A DNA stretch of 64,000 nt, from assembly GCA_964458415.1 (NCBI GenBank), contig CAYWIT010000005.1:68357-132356 (forward strand), read 5' to 3'. Of the stretch, positions 32,167 to 41,173 are shown piece by piece (positions within the stretch are counted from its first letter, which is position 1; each line of letters opens with the position of its first letter). The position numbers were made by a program, and so were the translations under genes. The notes beneath the pieces were generated by a model, which saw only the letters and a list, made by a program, of their open reading frames with translations, ran no database searches and was not told the origin of the DNA. The stretch is from CAYWIT01 sp964458415 (lineage in GTDB: Bacteria; Pseudomonadota; Alphaproteobacteria; Micavibrionales; UBA2020).

Positions 32167-32195
32167 AGATTAGCCTAATTATGACAATATGTCAA
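32167..32195 (-). promoter_or_regulatory. Sigma-70 promoter with overlapping inverted repeat
   Basis: On the minus strand TTGACA (32190-32195), 17 nt, then TAATCT (32167-32172), 33 nt before the start at 32134. The inverted repeat TGACA-ATA-TGTCA (32182-32194) covers the -35 and could be an operator. Confidence 0.6.
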
Positions 32196-32291
32196 ATATA
32201 AAATCTTAAGCATTTTCAAAACCTTGAAAGACTTTTAAAATGCGAGGCAATTCTTTTTGGAAGCGAATCATCATTTGCGGGGTCCTTTTCT

Positions 32292-33122
32292 ATGTCATTT
32301 CAAAAAATCCTTATTATTGTCCTCGCTGCCGCGACTCTTCTGGCAGGGCCAGCGCCGCTTGAGCCGGCCTATGCAGAGGATGGCGGTATTATCGGCACGA
32401 TTCAGGAAGTGGAGGGGACTGTTACGGTCATGTCCTCCGGCGGGGCGAAGGTGCTGGCAGCGATTGATACGCCAATGCATGAACACGATACGATTGTGAC
32501 GGGACCGGCATCACGGGCTTTCGTTCTATTGATCGATAATACCGAACTGACCTTGTCGGAGAATACCACGCTGCGGTTTGATGACTATGCCTATGATAAT
32601 GAAGACGATACGGAGAACAAAGGCGTCTATTCAATTTTGCAGGGGACTTTTCTTTATGTAAGCGGGCTGGTCGCCAAAAAGGAAAACCCTGATGTCACGG
32701 TCAATACGCCCTATGGTGCCATCGGTATTCGCGGCACTGAATTCTGGGGTGGCGATATTGACGGAGTTTACGGCATCCTTGTCAATGACGGGCAAGTCAG
32801 CGTCAGAAACGAGAGTGGGGCTGTGGCGCTGGCCAAAGGCGAGGGGACAACGTTGCGCAGTCGCCGTGAAGCGCCGTTGCGAGGTGTGCGCTGGGGGGAT
32901 GAAAAAATACAGCGCGCGGTTGCCAGTGTTAGCCTGAAAAACCGGGCGCAAATCCGTCAGCGTATCCAGCAAAAGCAGGAATGGTACAGGACCTTGCGCG
33001 CCGAGCATAAGGAGCGTCTGCGGGCGAAACGGGGAAAGCTTCGTGAAAAACTTCTCGAGCGAAAGGTTCCTGCCGCATCGGGCGAGCGACGGCAGAAAAT
33101 ACGCGAAAGACTGCAACGGTAG
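32292..33122 (+). CDS. Exported FecR-domain protein with basic C-terminal coiled coil
   Basis: The 276-residue protein has a signal peptide (cleavage around residue 28, PAYAEDG). A FecR-type beta-sandwich follows (about 30-195), with the typical DTIVTGPASRAFVLLIDNTELTL-like order and the GAIGIRGTEFW motif. The last 70 residues are Arg/Lys/Gln-rich and helical. This is not a TonB-linked anti-sigma FecR, because there is no N-terminal cytosolic domain; stand-alone FecR domains of this type occur in exported proteins. hutU starts 23 nt downstream, so they may share a transcript, but a functional link to histidine use is not evident. Confidence 0.8.
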   Translation: MSFQKILIIVLAAATLLAGPAPLEPAYAEDGGIIGTIQEVEGTVTVMSSGGAKVLAAIDTPMHEHDTIVTGPASRAFVLLIDNTELTLSENTTLRFDDYAYDNEDDTENKGVYSILQGTFLYVSGLVAKKENPDVTVNTPYGAIGIRGTEFWGGDIDGVYGILVNDGQVSVRNESGAVALAKGEGTTLRSRREAPLRGVRWGDEKIQRAVASVSLKNRAQIRQRIQQKQEWYRTLRAEHKERLRAKRGKLREKLLERKVPAASGERRQKIRERLQR

Positions 33123-33144
33123 GGTTCTGATCCTGGGAGGGAAT

Positions 33145-34836
33145 ATGACAGAAACATGCGCCAATAAACGGATTATCAGAGCGCCGCGCGGCAAGCAGCT
33201 CAATGCCAGAAACTGGCTGACCGAAGCGCCTTTGCGGATGCTGATGAATAATCTTGATCCGGATGTCGCCGAAAATCCGGACGAGCTGGTGGTCTATGGT
33301 GGCATCGGCAAGGCGGCACGGAACTGGGCGTGTTTTGACAAAATCGTCGAAACCCTGAAAAAGCTCGAATCCGATGAAACGCTGCTGGTACAGTCCGGCA
33401 AACCGGTCGGCGTTTTCAAAACGCATGAAAACGCACCGCGTGTGCTGATCGCCAATTCCAATCTGGTGCCACACTGGGCGACCTGGGAACATTTCCGCGA
33501 GCTGGATGCCAAGGGCCTGATGATGTACGGGCAGATGACGGCAGGATCGTGGATTTATATCGGTACGCAGGGCATCGTGCAGGGGACCTACGAAACCTTT
33601 GCCGAAATGGGCCGCAAGCATTTTGGCGGAAGGCTCAAGGGAAAATGGATTTTGACCGGCGGCCTCGGCGGCATGGGCGGCGCACAGCCTCTCGCCGCGA
33701 CGATGGCCGGCGCCTCGCTGCTGGGTGTCGAATGTCAGGCCAGCCGGATCGAGCGGCGGTTGCAGACAGGCTATCTCGATCAGAAAGCAGATACGCTGGA
33801 AGAGGCGATCAATATGATCCATGCCGCGCATGCGAAAGGCGAAGCCGTATCGGTGGGGTTGCTGGGCAATGCGGCGGATATCTTTCCGGCATTGGTCAGT
33901 CTGGCGGCGACTGATAAAAGATACCTTCCGGATGCGGTGACGGACCAGACTTCGGCGCATGATCCGCTCAACGGTTATTTGCCGCAGGGCTGGAACTGGG
34001 CCATGGCCGAGCAAGAGCGCCGCATACATCCGGAGAAAGTGATTGTAGCCGCGAAAAAATCCATGGCGGTGCATGTCCGTGCCATGCTGGATTTTCACCG
34101 GAGGGGGATTCCCGTTTTCGACTACGGGAATAATATCCGGCAGGTCGCGTTCGAGGAGGGTGTGCAGGACGCTTTTTCCTTTCCCGGTTTTGTTCCCGCC
34201 TATATCCGGCCTTTGTTTTGCCGCGGGATCGGGCCGTTTCGCTGGGCGGCCTTGTCCGGCGATCCGGAGGATATTTACAAGACGGATCAGAAGGTAAAAG
34301 AGCTGATGCCGGATGACGCGCATCTGCACAACTGGCTTGACATGGCGCGGCAGCGTATCCAGTTTCAGGGGCTTCCGGCGCGGATCTGCTGGGTCGGTCT
34401 GGGGGACCGCGCGCGGCTTGGCCTTGCCTTTAACGAGATGGTGGCGCGTGGCGAACTGAGTGCGCCCGTGGTGATTGGTCGCGACCATCTGGATAGCGGT
34501 TCCGTTGCCAGTCCCAACCGCGAGACGGAAGGAATGAAGGACGGCTCGGACGCCGTGTCCGACTGGCCGCTGCTGAATGCGCTGTTGAATACCGCCTCGG
34601 GAGCGACATGGGTTTCCCTGCATCATGGCGGCGGCGTGGGTATGGGATTCTCGCAGCATGCGGGGATGGTCATTGTTGCGGATGGCACGCCGGAAGCGGC
34701 GGCGCGCATTGCCCGTGTCCTGACCAACGACCCTGCCACAGGTGTCATGCGTCATGCCGATGCGGGCTATGATATCGCGATTGACTGCGCGAAGGAAAAA
34801 GGGCTTGTTTTGCCGATGCTGGAGAAGAAAGCATGA
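33145..34836 (+). CDS. hutU: Urocanate hydratase
   Basis: HutU hydrates urocanate to 4-imidazolone-5-propionate with tightly bound NAD. The 563-residue length is standard. Recognisable blocks include the early PRGKQLNARNWLTEAPLRML, the NAD-binding GGLGGMGGAQPLA, and the late SLHHGGGVGMGFSQH. GGGAGG precedes the ATG at 33145; the longer frame runs into the FecR gene. It overlaps hutH by 4 nt. Confidence 0.97.
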   Translation: MTETCANKRIIRAPRGKQLNARNWLTEAPLRMLMNNLDPDVAENPDELVVYGGIGKAARNWACFDKIVETLKKLESDETLLVQSGKPVGVFKTHENAPRVLIANSNLVPHWATWEHFRELDAKGLMMYGQMTAGSWIYIGTQGIVQGTYETFAEMGRKHFGGRLKGKWILTGGLGGMGGAQPLAATMAGASLLGVECQASRIERRLQTGYLDQKADTLEEAINMIHAAHAKGEAVSVGLLGNAADIFPALVSLAATDKRYLPDAVTDQTSAHDPLNGYLPQGWNWAMAEQERRIHPEKVIVAAKKSMAVHVRAMLDFHRRGIPVFDYGNNIRQVAFEEGVQDAFSFPGFVPAYIRPLFCRGIGPFRWAALSGDPEDIYKTDQKVKELMPDDAHLHNWLDMARQRIQFQGLPARICWVGLGDRARLGLAFNEMVARGELSAPVVIGRDHLDSGSVASPNRETEGMKDGSDAVSDWPLLNALLNTASGATWVSLHHGGGVGMGFSQHAGMVIVADGTPEAAARIARVLTNDPATGVMRHADAGYDIAIDCAKEKGLVLPMLEKKA

Positions 34837-36374
34837 AAAAAATAATTTTAAAACCGGGTGAAGTGACGCTTTCGCTGTTGCGCACCGTTGCAGGTTATCA
34901 TACGCCCGTCTCCCTTGGCGCCGAAGCCTATAAAAAAATCGCTGCAGGGAAGGCCGTCGTGGATACTGTTATCAGGGAGGGGCGGACCGTCTACAGCATC
35001 AATACCGGTTTCGGTGCTCTGGCGAAAGTGCGCATTCCGCCAGCACAGTTCGGCAAGCTCCAGAAAAATCTGATTCTCTCGCATGCGACGGGTGTCGGCA
35101 AGTTTCTGGAGGATGATATCGTCCGCCTGATACTGATTTTAAAGATCAATGCGCTTGCACAGGGGCATTCCGGCGTCCGGCGCGAGGTGGTGGATTTCCT
35201 GCTCGCTCTTTACAACCATGAAATTTACCCCTGTATCCCGGAAAAGGGCTCGGTCGGCGCTTCGGGCGATCTGGCGCCGCTGGCGCATTTATCCCTGCCG
35301 CTGCTGGGTGCCGGCCAGGTCCGGATGCACGGCATTTTAATGGAATCGAAAACGGCTCTTAAAAAGACCGGGCTGAAGCCGCTGGAGCTCTCTCCCAAAG
35401 AAGGGCTGGCACTTATCAATGGCACGCAGGTATCAACGGCACTGGCTTTGCGCGGGTTGTTTCGCGCGGAGGATTGTTTTGCAGCGGCAGTGGTTGCGGG
35501 CGCGCTGAGTGTAGATGCAGCCAAGGGCGCGACCACGCCATTTGACGCCGATATTCAGAGGTTGCGCGGCCAGCGCGGCCAGATCGACGTGGCGAAAGTC
35601 TATATCAATCTGCTCAAGGGAAGCCGTATCCGGGCCTCGCATGACAGCGCGGATGACCACAGGGTGCAGGATCCCTATTGCCTGCGCTGCATGCCGCAGG
35701 TAATGGGCGCTTGTCTGGATCATCTGCGTTTTGCGGCGGAGATCTTCCTGCGGGAGGCGAATGCCGTCACTGACAATCCTTTGGTATTTCCCGAGACGGG
35801 TGAGGTGAAGTCGGGAGGAAATTTCCATGCCGAACCGGTTGCCATGGCGGCGGATACGCTGGCGCTGGTGATTGCCGAGATCGGCAATATGAGCGAAAGA
35901 CGCACAGCCATGCTGATCGATCATAAAATCAGCGGCCTGCCGCCGTTTCTGGTCAAGGATGCCGGCGTCAATTCCGGCTTCATGATCGCGCATGTCACGG
36001 CGGCCGCGTTGGCGAGCGAAAACAAGCAGATGTCGCATCCTGCCTGCGTAGACAGCATCCCGACCTCTGCCAATCAGGAAGATCACGTCAGCATGGCGAC
36101 GCACGGTGCCCGGCGCCTGAACGATATGGGGGCGAATACGGCGGTGATCGTCGGCGTCGAGCTGCTGGCGGCGGCGCAGGGTGTGGATTTTCATGCTCCG
36201 TTGCGGACGTCCCGTCCTCTTCAGGGCGCTTTGGACATCATTCGCAGGCAAGTCGCGCATTACACCGAGGATCATTATTTTGCGCCCGATATCCGTGCCA
36301 TAACACGGTTGGTGGAAACGGGCAGCTTCTTGCCCTATGTTGGCCGCAACCTGCTGCCGTCTTTTTCATCCTGA
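34833..36374 (+). CDS. hutH: Histidine ammonia-lyase
   Basis: HutH deaminates histidine to urocanate. The 513-residue protein has the self-cyclising MIO tripeptide A143-S144-G145 in SVGASGDLAPLAH and the conserved NGTQVSTALAL and HAEPVAMAADTLAL blocks. It overlaps hutU by the ATGA tetranucleotide, and hutG follows after 6 nt. Substrate-induced control by a HutC-type repressor is usual, but no such gene is in the window. Confidence 0.97.
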   Translation: MKKIILKPGEVTLSLLRTVAGYHTPVSLGAEAYKKIAAGKAVVDTVIREGRTVYSINTGFGALAKVRIPPAQFGKLQKNLILSHATGVGKFLEDDIVRLILILKINALAQGHSGVRREVVDFLLALYNHEIYPCIPEKGSVGASGDLAPLAHLSLPLLGAGQVRMHGILMESKTALKKTGLKPLELSPKEGLALINGTQVSTALALRGLFRAEDCFAAAVVAGALSVDAAKGATTPFDADIQRLRGQRGQIDVAKVYINLLKGSRIRASHDSADDHRVQDPYCLRCMPQVMGACLDHLRFAAEIFLREANAVTDNPLVFPETGEVKSGGNFHAEPVAMAADTLALVIAEIGNMSERRTAMLIDHKISGLPPFLVKDAGVNSGFMIAHVTAAALASENKQMSHPACVDSIPTSANQEDHVSMATHGARRLNDMGANTAVIVGVELLAAAQGVDFHAPLRTSRPLQGALDIIRRQVAHYTEDHYFAPDIRAITRLVETGSFLPYVGRNLLPSFSS

Positions 36375-36380
36375 GGCGGC

Positions 36381-37172
36381 ATGCAGACGAGAAAATTCAT
36401 TCAGGGAACAACGCCGCTTCTGATCAGCATTCCGCATACGGGGACGTTTGTGCCGCCAGAACTGGCGGCGCGGATGACGCCGGCAGCACTGCGTTTGCCG
36501 GATACGGACTGGCATCTGGAGAGGGTTTACGATTTCGCAGCGGGCATGGGGGCAGGGCTGTTGATGGCGACGCATTCCCGCTATGTTATCGACCTGAACC
36601 GTAGCGCAATGGATGAAACGCTTTATCCGGGGCAGGTCAAAACAGGGCTCTGCCCGCTGGAAACCTTTGACGGCGAGAAGATATATCTGGAGGGGGCGGA
36701 GCCGGATGAAGCGGAAAAGGCGGAAAGGGTGACGTCTTTTTGGCAGCCCTATCATCAAACGCTGATAGTGGAGCTTGAACGTCTCCGCCGACGGTTCGGT
36801 TATGCCATTCTTTATGATGCCCATTCCATCAGGTCCCGCGTTCCCCGGTTGTTCGAAGGGGTGCTGCCGGATCTTAATCTGGGCACGGTGCAGGGTAAAA
36901 GCTGCGCACCGGAACTGGCCGAAGGTGTTTTCAAGGCTGCTGCTTCCGGAGTGTTGACGGCGGTTTTGAACGGGCGCTTTGTTGGGGGGCATATTACGCG
37001 CTGTTATGGCCGTCCTGCGGAAAATATTCATGCCTTGCAGATGGAGATGACGTGGCAGAACTATATGGAGGAGGAATATCCGTTTTCTTATTGCTCTGAA
37101 AAAGCGGAGCGACTGCAAATGGCGCTCCGGCGGGTGATAACAGCGCTGCTGGAGTGGCGCGGAAATGAATGA
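36381..37172 (+). CDS. hutG: N-formylglutamate amidohydrolase (deformylase)
   Basis: This enzyme hydrolyses N-formylglutamate to glutamate and formate, the last step of the branch in which formiminoglutamate is first deiminated. The 263-residue protein shows the metal-site region SIPHTGTFVP, the DTDWHLERVYDF and ATHSRYVIDLNR blocks, and a late Y-D-A-H-S motif, as in the FGase family. GAGGCGG precedes the ATG. It overlaps the next gene by 8 nt. hutI and the formimino deiminase (hutF) are not in this window. Confidence 0.92.
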   Translation: MQTRKFIQGTTPLLISIPHTGTFVPPELAARMTPAALRLPDTDWHLERVYDFAAGMGAGLLMATHSRYVIDLNRSAMDETLYPGQVKTGLCPLETFDGEKIYLEGAEPDEAEKAERVTSFWQPYHQTLIVELERLRRRFGYAILYDAHSIRSRVPRLFEGVLPDLNLGTVQGKSCAPELAEGVFKAAASGVLTAVLNGRFVGGHITRCYGRPAENIHALQMEMTWQNYMEEEYPFSYCSEKAERLQMALRRVITALLEWRGNE

Positions 37173-37680
37173 AATGGAAAGTCCGGTTTTGTGCGGGCAG
37201 TTTCAGGGCTATGCTCTGGCGGATGTTTTTGAAAAAACAACGCCGGCGGTGAGGGACAGGATTATTCATCTCTGGCAAAGGAACAAAGCCTTGCCAGCGG
37301 GAATTGATCCGGAACAGCGGGCCCGCCAGGCGGCGCTGGTTGCGTTTGATGCCGCAGGCGCGGCCATCGGCGTCACAACGGTTTTTCAAGGAGCGCTGGC
37401 GCAAATCGGCCTTACCGACCCTGCGGCCGAGCGTTATTATTTTTACCGGATGTTTATCCAGCCTGCGGATCGGGTGGCGGAACTGATGCGGGTCATGACC
37501 AATACGACCTATGATCTTTTGCGCGCAAGGCAGATTCCCGACAGACCGGCGGGGATGGTTTTTGTCAGCGAAAACCGCAAACTGATGCGGCGGGGCATGC
37601 GGCGTAAGCTGCTGACGCACGGCTATGAATTTATCGGACAGAATAAACTGGGGCAGGACATCGTCCGGCGGCGGTTTTAG
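37165..37680 (+). CDS. Unknown protein, last gene of the hut operon (possible GNAT fold)
   Basis: The 171-residue product is not assigned. Its C-terminal third (FVSENRKLMRRGMRRKLL then GYEFIGQNKLGQDIVRRRF) has the flavour of a GNAT acetyltransferase end, and AALVAFDAAGAAIGVTTVF could be an early strand pair, but no acetyl-CoA P-loop is clear. Its start lies 8 nt inside hutG, so it is translated with the hut genes. It ends 3 nt before a convergent TPR gene. Confidence 0.7.
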   Translation: MNEMESPVLCGQFQGYALADVFEKTTPAVRDRIIHLWQRNKALPAGIDPEQRARQAALVAFDAAGAAIGVTTVFQGALAQIGLTDPAAERYYFYRMFIQPADRVAELMRVMTNTTYDLLRARQIPDRPAGMVFVSENRKLMRRGMRRKLLTHGYEFIGQNKLGQDIVRRRF

Positions 37681-37683
37681 GGC

Positions 37684-38163
37684 TTATTCCGTACCCAGCT
37701 TGCCGATCTTATATTTGTTGATATCGCGTTGCAGCTCGTTGAGCTCTTCGCAATCCGTGGCGCCGCAGGTCATGCGGATTACCTGCATTTGTTCGAGGGC
37801 TTGTGGCAGCTTGCCTTCCTCCAGATAAAGATTTGCCATGTATTTGTTGGCGCCCAGATGTGTCGGCGCGATCAGCAAGGCCTTGCGCAGGGCTTCCCGC
37901 GCCTTGCCATTGTCGCCCAGACGGTAAAAAGCATAGCCGCGATAGGTCCAGGCATCCGCGCTTTGCGGGTGACGCTTCAGGGCAAGGGCTATTTCCTCCA
38001 GCGCCTCGGCGTATTTTTCGGTGGCGATGAAATACTCGGCCTTGGTCAGGCCGGAGTCCTCGCGAAAGGGAACGTCGTTGCGCAGATGGAGCTCTTCCCC
38101 GGCGGCGAAAAGAGGGTTTTGAAAAGAAAACAGGAAACAGACAAGAAATAAATAACGTTGCAT
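37684..38163 (-). CDS. Exported TPR-repeat protein
   Basis: The 159-residue protein has a signal peptide (FLVCFLFSFQNPLFA, cleavage near residue 21) followed by about two to three tetratricopeptide repeats (KAEYFIATEKYAEALEEIALAL, DAWTYRGYAFYRLGDNGKA, ANLYLEEGKLPQALEQ). It would act as a periplasmic protein-protein adaptor. A pair of cysteines (CGATDC) lies near the C-terminus. It starts 2 nt after the acylphosphatase stop and is the last gene of a leftward operon. Confidence 0.82.
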   Translation of the reverse strand: MQRYLFLVCFLFSFQNPLFAAGEELHLRNDVPFREDSGLTKAEYFIATEKYAEALEEIALALKRHPQSADAWTYRGYAFYRLGDNGKAREALRKALLIAPTHLGANKYMANLYLEEGKLPQALEQMQVIRMTCGATDCEELNELQRDINKYKIGKLGTE

Positions 38164-38165
38164 GG

Positions 38166-38447
38166 CTAGAGCGTGTCCTTGATGAGAAAGAGCGTTGATC
38201 CGTCGTATTCTGCCGCTGTTGTTTGCAGCTTGTCAACGCGGGCCAGAACGGGGCCTGTAGCGCATTTTTGCAGCAGGGTCGTTATGGCGTGTTCCGCGCC
38301 ATATAAAAGCGCTTCTACCGCGCCGCTTTTGCGGTTCCGGCACCAGCCGGAAATCCCCAGCCGCCGGGCTTCATTTTGCAGCCAGTTGCGATATCCGACG
38401 CCCTGCACGCGGCCTTCAATCAGGACAATGACGGTTTGGGTCTTCAT
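38166..38447 (-). CDS. acyP: Acylphosphatase
   Basis: The 93-residue enzyme hydrolyses acyl phosphates. Both catalytic residues are present: R20 in GRVQGVGYR and N38 in GWCRNRKSG, as in the whole family. It lies 16 nt after the D,D-carboxypeptidase gene and 2 nt before the TPR gene, all leftward. Confidence 0.95.
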   Translation of the reverse strand: MKTQTVIVLIEGRVQGVGYRNWLQNEARRLGISGWCRNRKSGAVEALLYGAEHAITTLLQKCATGPVLARVDKLQTTAAEYDGSTLFLIKDTL

Positions 38448-38463
38448 GCCGGCGGCGCCTTCA

Positions 38464-39837
38464 TCAGGGCTGGTTCAGAATAAGGCAACTGCCTTGCAGG
38501 ATATTGCAGGCCTCGGTTGCTTCACGACGGAGCAGGCCGCCAAACCGTGCACGGTAAATAACGCCGCGGTTGGTCATGAGCGGCACGATCATATATCTGG
38601 ATTTGTCGATAATATGCGAGGGGAGGCGCTGACGGGCCGCCTTCAGGGCGTTCAGTCCGGCGGCGTGGCTGGAGAAAGCGCCCACCTGGATTGTCCAGTC
38701 GCTCCCTGCGTCACCGATCGGGTTTGTATTCAGGGGGCGGGGTCTGAAATCCTCGGCAAAAGAAGCCGGACTGGACTGGTCATCGGTATCGCCTTCTTCG
38801 GCGACCAAATCCATCGCGTTGAAGGCCGGGGCGGCGGCTGTTGTTGACCCTTTTTTGCGCGTTTCCGGTGCGCGCCAGGCGGCGACTTCCTGAGACAGGG
38901 GGACAGTGGCGGCAGAAGGCGGCTTCCGCAAGGGAACGGCGGCGCTTTTGCTGCGGCTGCTTATCAATCCGGCGATCCGGACATCGCTTATTTTTGTAAA
39001 GCCGCTATCAAGCAGGCCGGCCATGTGCAGGTTACGGCTCTGTGATGTCTTTCCCCCGAAGACAACGCCGATCAGACGGGTGCTGCCGCGGGTGGCGGAG
39101 GCAACGAGATTGTATCCCGACGCATTGACGTAGCCGGTTTTGATGCCGTCCATGCCGTCATAGGTGGCCATAAGCTTGTTGTGGTTTTTATGGGTTACGC
39201 CGGCATAGGAAAAGCTCGATGTGCTGAAATAACGGTAGTGCCGCGGAAAATCACGGATCAGCGCCTGCCCCAGTGTTGCCATGTCGCGGGCTGTGCTGTA
39301 CTGCGCGCTATTGTGAAGGCCGGAGGCATTGGAAAAATTTGTAGCGTTCATCCCCAACTGGCGGGCCTTGGCTGTCATGGCGCGGGCAAAGCGGTCTTCC
39401 GATCCGCTGATGCCTTCAGCCAGAATAACGGCAACATCATTGGCGGATTTCGTGACCAGAGCAAGAATGGCATCTTCGACACGGATGCTTCCCCCGGGCG
39501 GGATTCCGATTTTGGATGGCTCCTGCTGGGCCGCGCGTTTGGAGACCGTCAGCCGCTGGTTTTTGCGCAGGGTTCCGTTTTCGAGAGCCTCGAAGGTCAT
39601 GTAGAGTGTCATCATTTTTGTGAGCGAGGCCGGATAGAGGCGCTTGTCGGCATTTTTTTCGCTTAATACGAATCCCGTGGAGGCCTCGATCACGATCGAG
39701 GCATAGCGGTCAACCGGCGGAGCTGCGCGTTTTTTTTTGGCGGCTTCGGCTGTATTCACTGCGGCCGTCAAAAATACCGTCATGATGAGAAGCAACAGGA
39801 ATACGGGCAGGGTTTTCTTTTTCAGCAGATGATACAT
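38464..39837 (-). CDS. D-alanyl-D-alanine carboxypeptidase with SPOR domain
   Basis: This penicillin-binding protein of the PBP5/DacA type trims pentapeptides in peptidoglycan. After a signal peptide (LLLLIMTVFLTAAVNTAEA) come the active-site S71-x-x-K74, S131-A-N133 and K233-T-G motifs, a linker, and a C-terminal SPOR domain (about 385-455, WTIQVGAFSSHAAGLNALKAA) that binds denuded glycan at the septum. The ATG at 39837 is chosen because the signal peptide follows it; an upstream frame of 45 codons is unlikely. No clear Shine-Dalgarno is present. Length is 457 residues. A second, SPOR-less copy lies just upstream. Confidence 0.92.
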   Translation of the reverse strand: MYHLLKKKTLPVFLLLLIMTVFLTAAVNTAEAAKKKRAAPPVDRYASIVIEASTGFVLSEKNADKRLYPASLTKMMTLYMTFEALENGTLRKNQRLTVSKRAAQQEPSKIGIPPGGSIRVEDAILALVTKSANDVAVILAEGISGSEDRFARAMTAKARQLGMNATNFSNASGLHNSAQYSTARDMATLGQALIRDFPRHYRYFSTSSFSYAGVTHKNHNKLMATYDGMDGIKTGYVNASGYNLVASATRGSTRLIGVVFGGKTSQSRNLHMAGLLDSGFTKISDVRIAGLISSRSKSAAVPLRKPPSAATVPLSQEVAAWRAPETRKKGSTTAAAPAFNAMDLVAEEGDTDDQSSPASFAEDFRPRPLNTNPIGDAGSDWTIQVGAFSSHAAGLNALKAARQRLPSHIIDKSRYMIVPLMTNRGVIYRARFGGLLRREATEACNILQGSCLILNQP

Positions 39838-39986
39838 CAGACCGATGGCCGGGCCCCTTTCATGTTTTTCCTCATAAAAACAGGGTATTCTGACGCTTCC
39901 GGCTTGTCCAGAAAAGGTTTTTAATTTTTTTGAAAATTTAAAAGGAGTATCCAAGGTGGTATTGACTGACACCCCCTAACGAACGG

Positions 39987-41021
39987 TCAGATATGCGGCG
40001 CCGTCGGTTTTGCCGGAGCGGGGGATTCCTCAATGTTGGTAAGAGCGGGGAGCTTTTTTTCCAGTTTGAGGAAGCCGGTATCAAGTAAATTGGTCATTTC
40101 CTGTGCGCGTTTGACCGAAGAAGGACTGCCGAAAACAACCCCGATGACGCGATGGTCGCCCTGTTTTGCCGAGGCCACAAGATTAAAACGCGAGGCGGCG
40201 ATATAGCCGGTTTTACAGCAATCCGCACCGGGATAAACGCCCAGAAGATTATTGTAATTCTTGTAGGAAGTGCCGTTGAATTTAAAGGAGGCCATATTGT
40301 AGAAATGCGCGTATTCGGGGAATTCCTGCAGCACGGTACGGGCCAGCAGAGCCATTTCATGAACCGTGGCTTTGTTGTTCGGATCGGATTTGGCGCTGAA
40401 ATCCGGCAGGCCGCTATTATTGGGGCGGTTGGCGGGGTTGGGCAATCCGTTCGGGTTAAAAAACTGCATCTGGGTCAATCCCAGATCCTGTGCGGTCTTG
40501 TTCATTTCCGCGACAAAGGCTTTTTCACTGCCGCTGACGGCTTCGGCCAGAATGACGGCAGTGTCATTGGCGGAGTGGACCAGTAATCCGCCCAAGGCAT
40601 CCTGTACGGTGATGCTATGCCGGACCTGTTTTGTCGAGGTTTGCTTTTTTTTGATTTTTTTGCCCTTTTTTGTCGTTACGACAACCGTCTGCGTTACGGG
40701 TCGAAGCAAGGCAAGGTTTGTCCGCGGCTGGCCGGCGGCGCGCAGGGAAACAGGAATTTTCTGGTCGAGCTTCAGTTTTCCAGATTTCAACGCCTTAAAA
40801 ACCAGATAGGAGGTCATGATCTTGGTAGTCGAGGCAGAATAGAGTTGCTGGTCGGCATCTTCCGCGTAAAGAGTTTTGCCGGACTCGGCGTCGATGACGA
40901 TAAAAGCGTGACGGTCTTTTGTCGCATCATTGCTCCGCGCTGCGGCCGGCGTAGGCGCTGCTACGCCGTTGAATGCCAGCGTTAAAATCAGGGAATTGAG
41001 AACATGCCGCGCTTTTTTCAA
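39987..41021 (-). CDS. D-alanyl-D-alanine carboxypeptidase, second copy with Lys-rich insert
   Basis: The 344-residue exported PBP5-like protein has S64-x-x-K67, S150-A-N152 and K270-T-G272. It lacks the SPOR domain of its neighbour. Between SxxK and SAN it carries an extra basic loop (about 108-134, with KKGKKIKKK) and a Pro/Asn-rich segment after residue 190 that the neighbour lacks. The signal peptide cleaves near residue 28. It ends about 150 nt before the start of the SPOR copy. A minus-strand TTGACA (41069-41074) lies upstream, but its -10 is poor. Confidence 0.92.
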   Translation of the reverse strand: MKKARHVLNSLILTLAFNGVAAPTPAAARSNDATKDRHAFIVIDAESGKTLYAEDADQQLYSASTTKIMTSYLVFKALKSGKLKLDQKIPVSLRAAGQPRTNLALLRPVTQTVVVTTKKGKKIKKKQTSTKQVRHSITVQDALGGLLVHSANDTAVILAEAVSGSEKAFVAEMNKTAQDLGLTQMQFFNPNGLPNPANRPNNSGLPDFSAKSDPNNKATVHEMALLARTVLQEFPEYAHFYNMASFKFNGTSYKNYNNLLGVYPGADCCKTGYIAASRFNLVASAKQGDHRVIGVVFGSPSSVKRAQEMTNLLDTGFLKLEKKLPALTNIEESPAPAKPTAPHI

Positions 41022-41115
41022 GGGGGCCTTTCCTTCAGGATGAGAGAAAAATTGATTCCCGTAATATATGTCAATTCAGGGGGCTTGTCCAGTCGCTTGT
41101 CCGGCTGCTTTTTTT

Positions 41116-41145
41116 TTGATGATATGCCCTATATGGTGATATAAA
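41116..41145 (+). promoter_or_regulatory. Promoter of clpS-clpA
   Basis: TTGATG (41116-41121), an 18-nt spacer and TATAAA (41140-41145) lie 28 nt before the clpS ATG at 41174, with AAGGAT as the ribosome-binding site. Confidence 0.5.
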
Positions 41146-41173
41146 GGAGAGATGTTATTAAGGATGATTTACA

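Noticed and set aside
32929..34755. 608-residue minus-strand open frame
   Set aside because: Antisense shadow of hutU.
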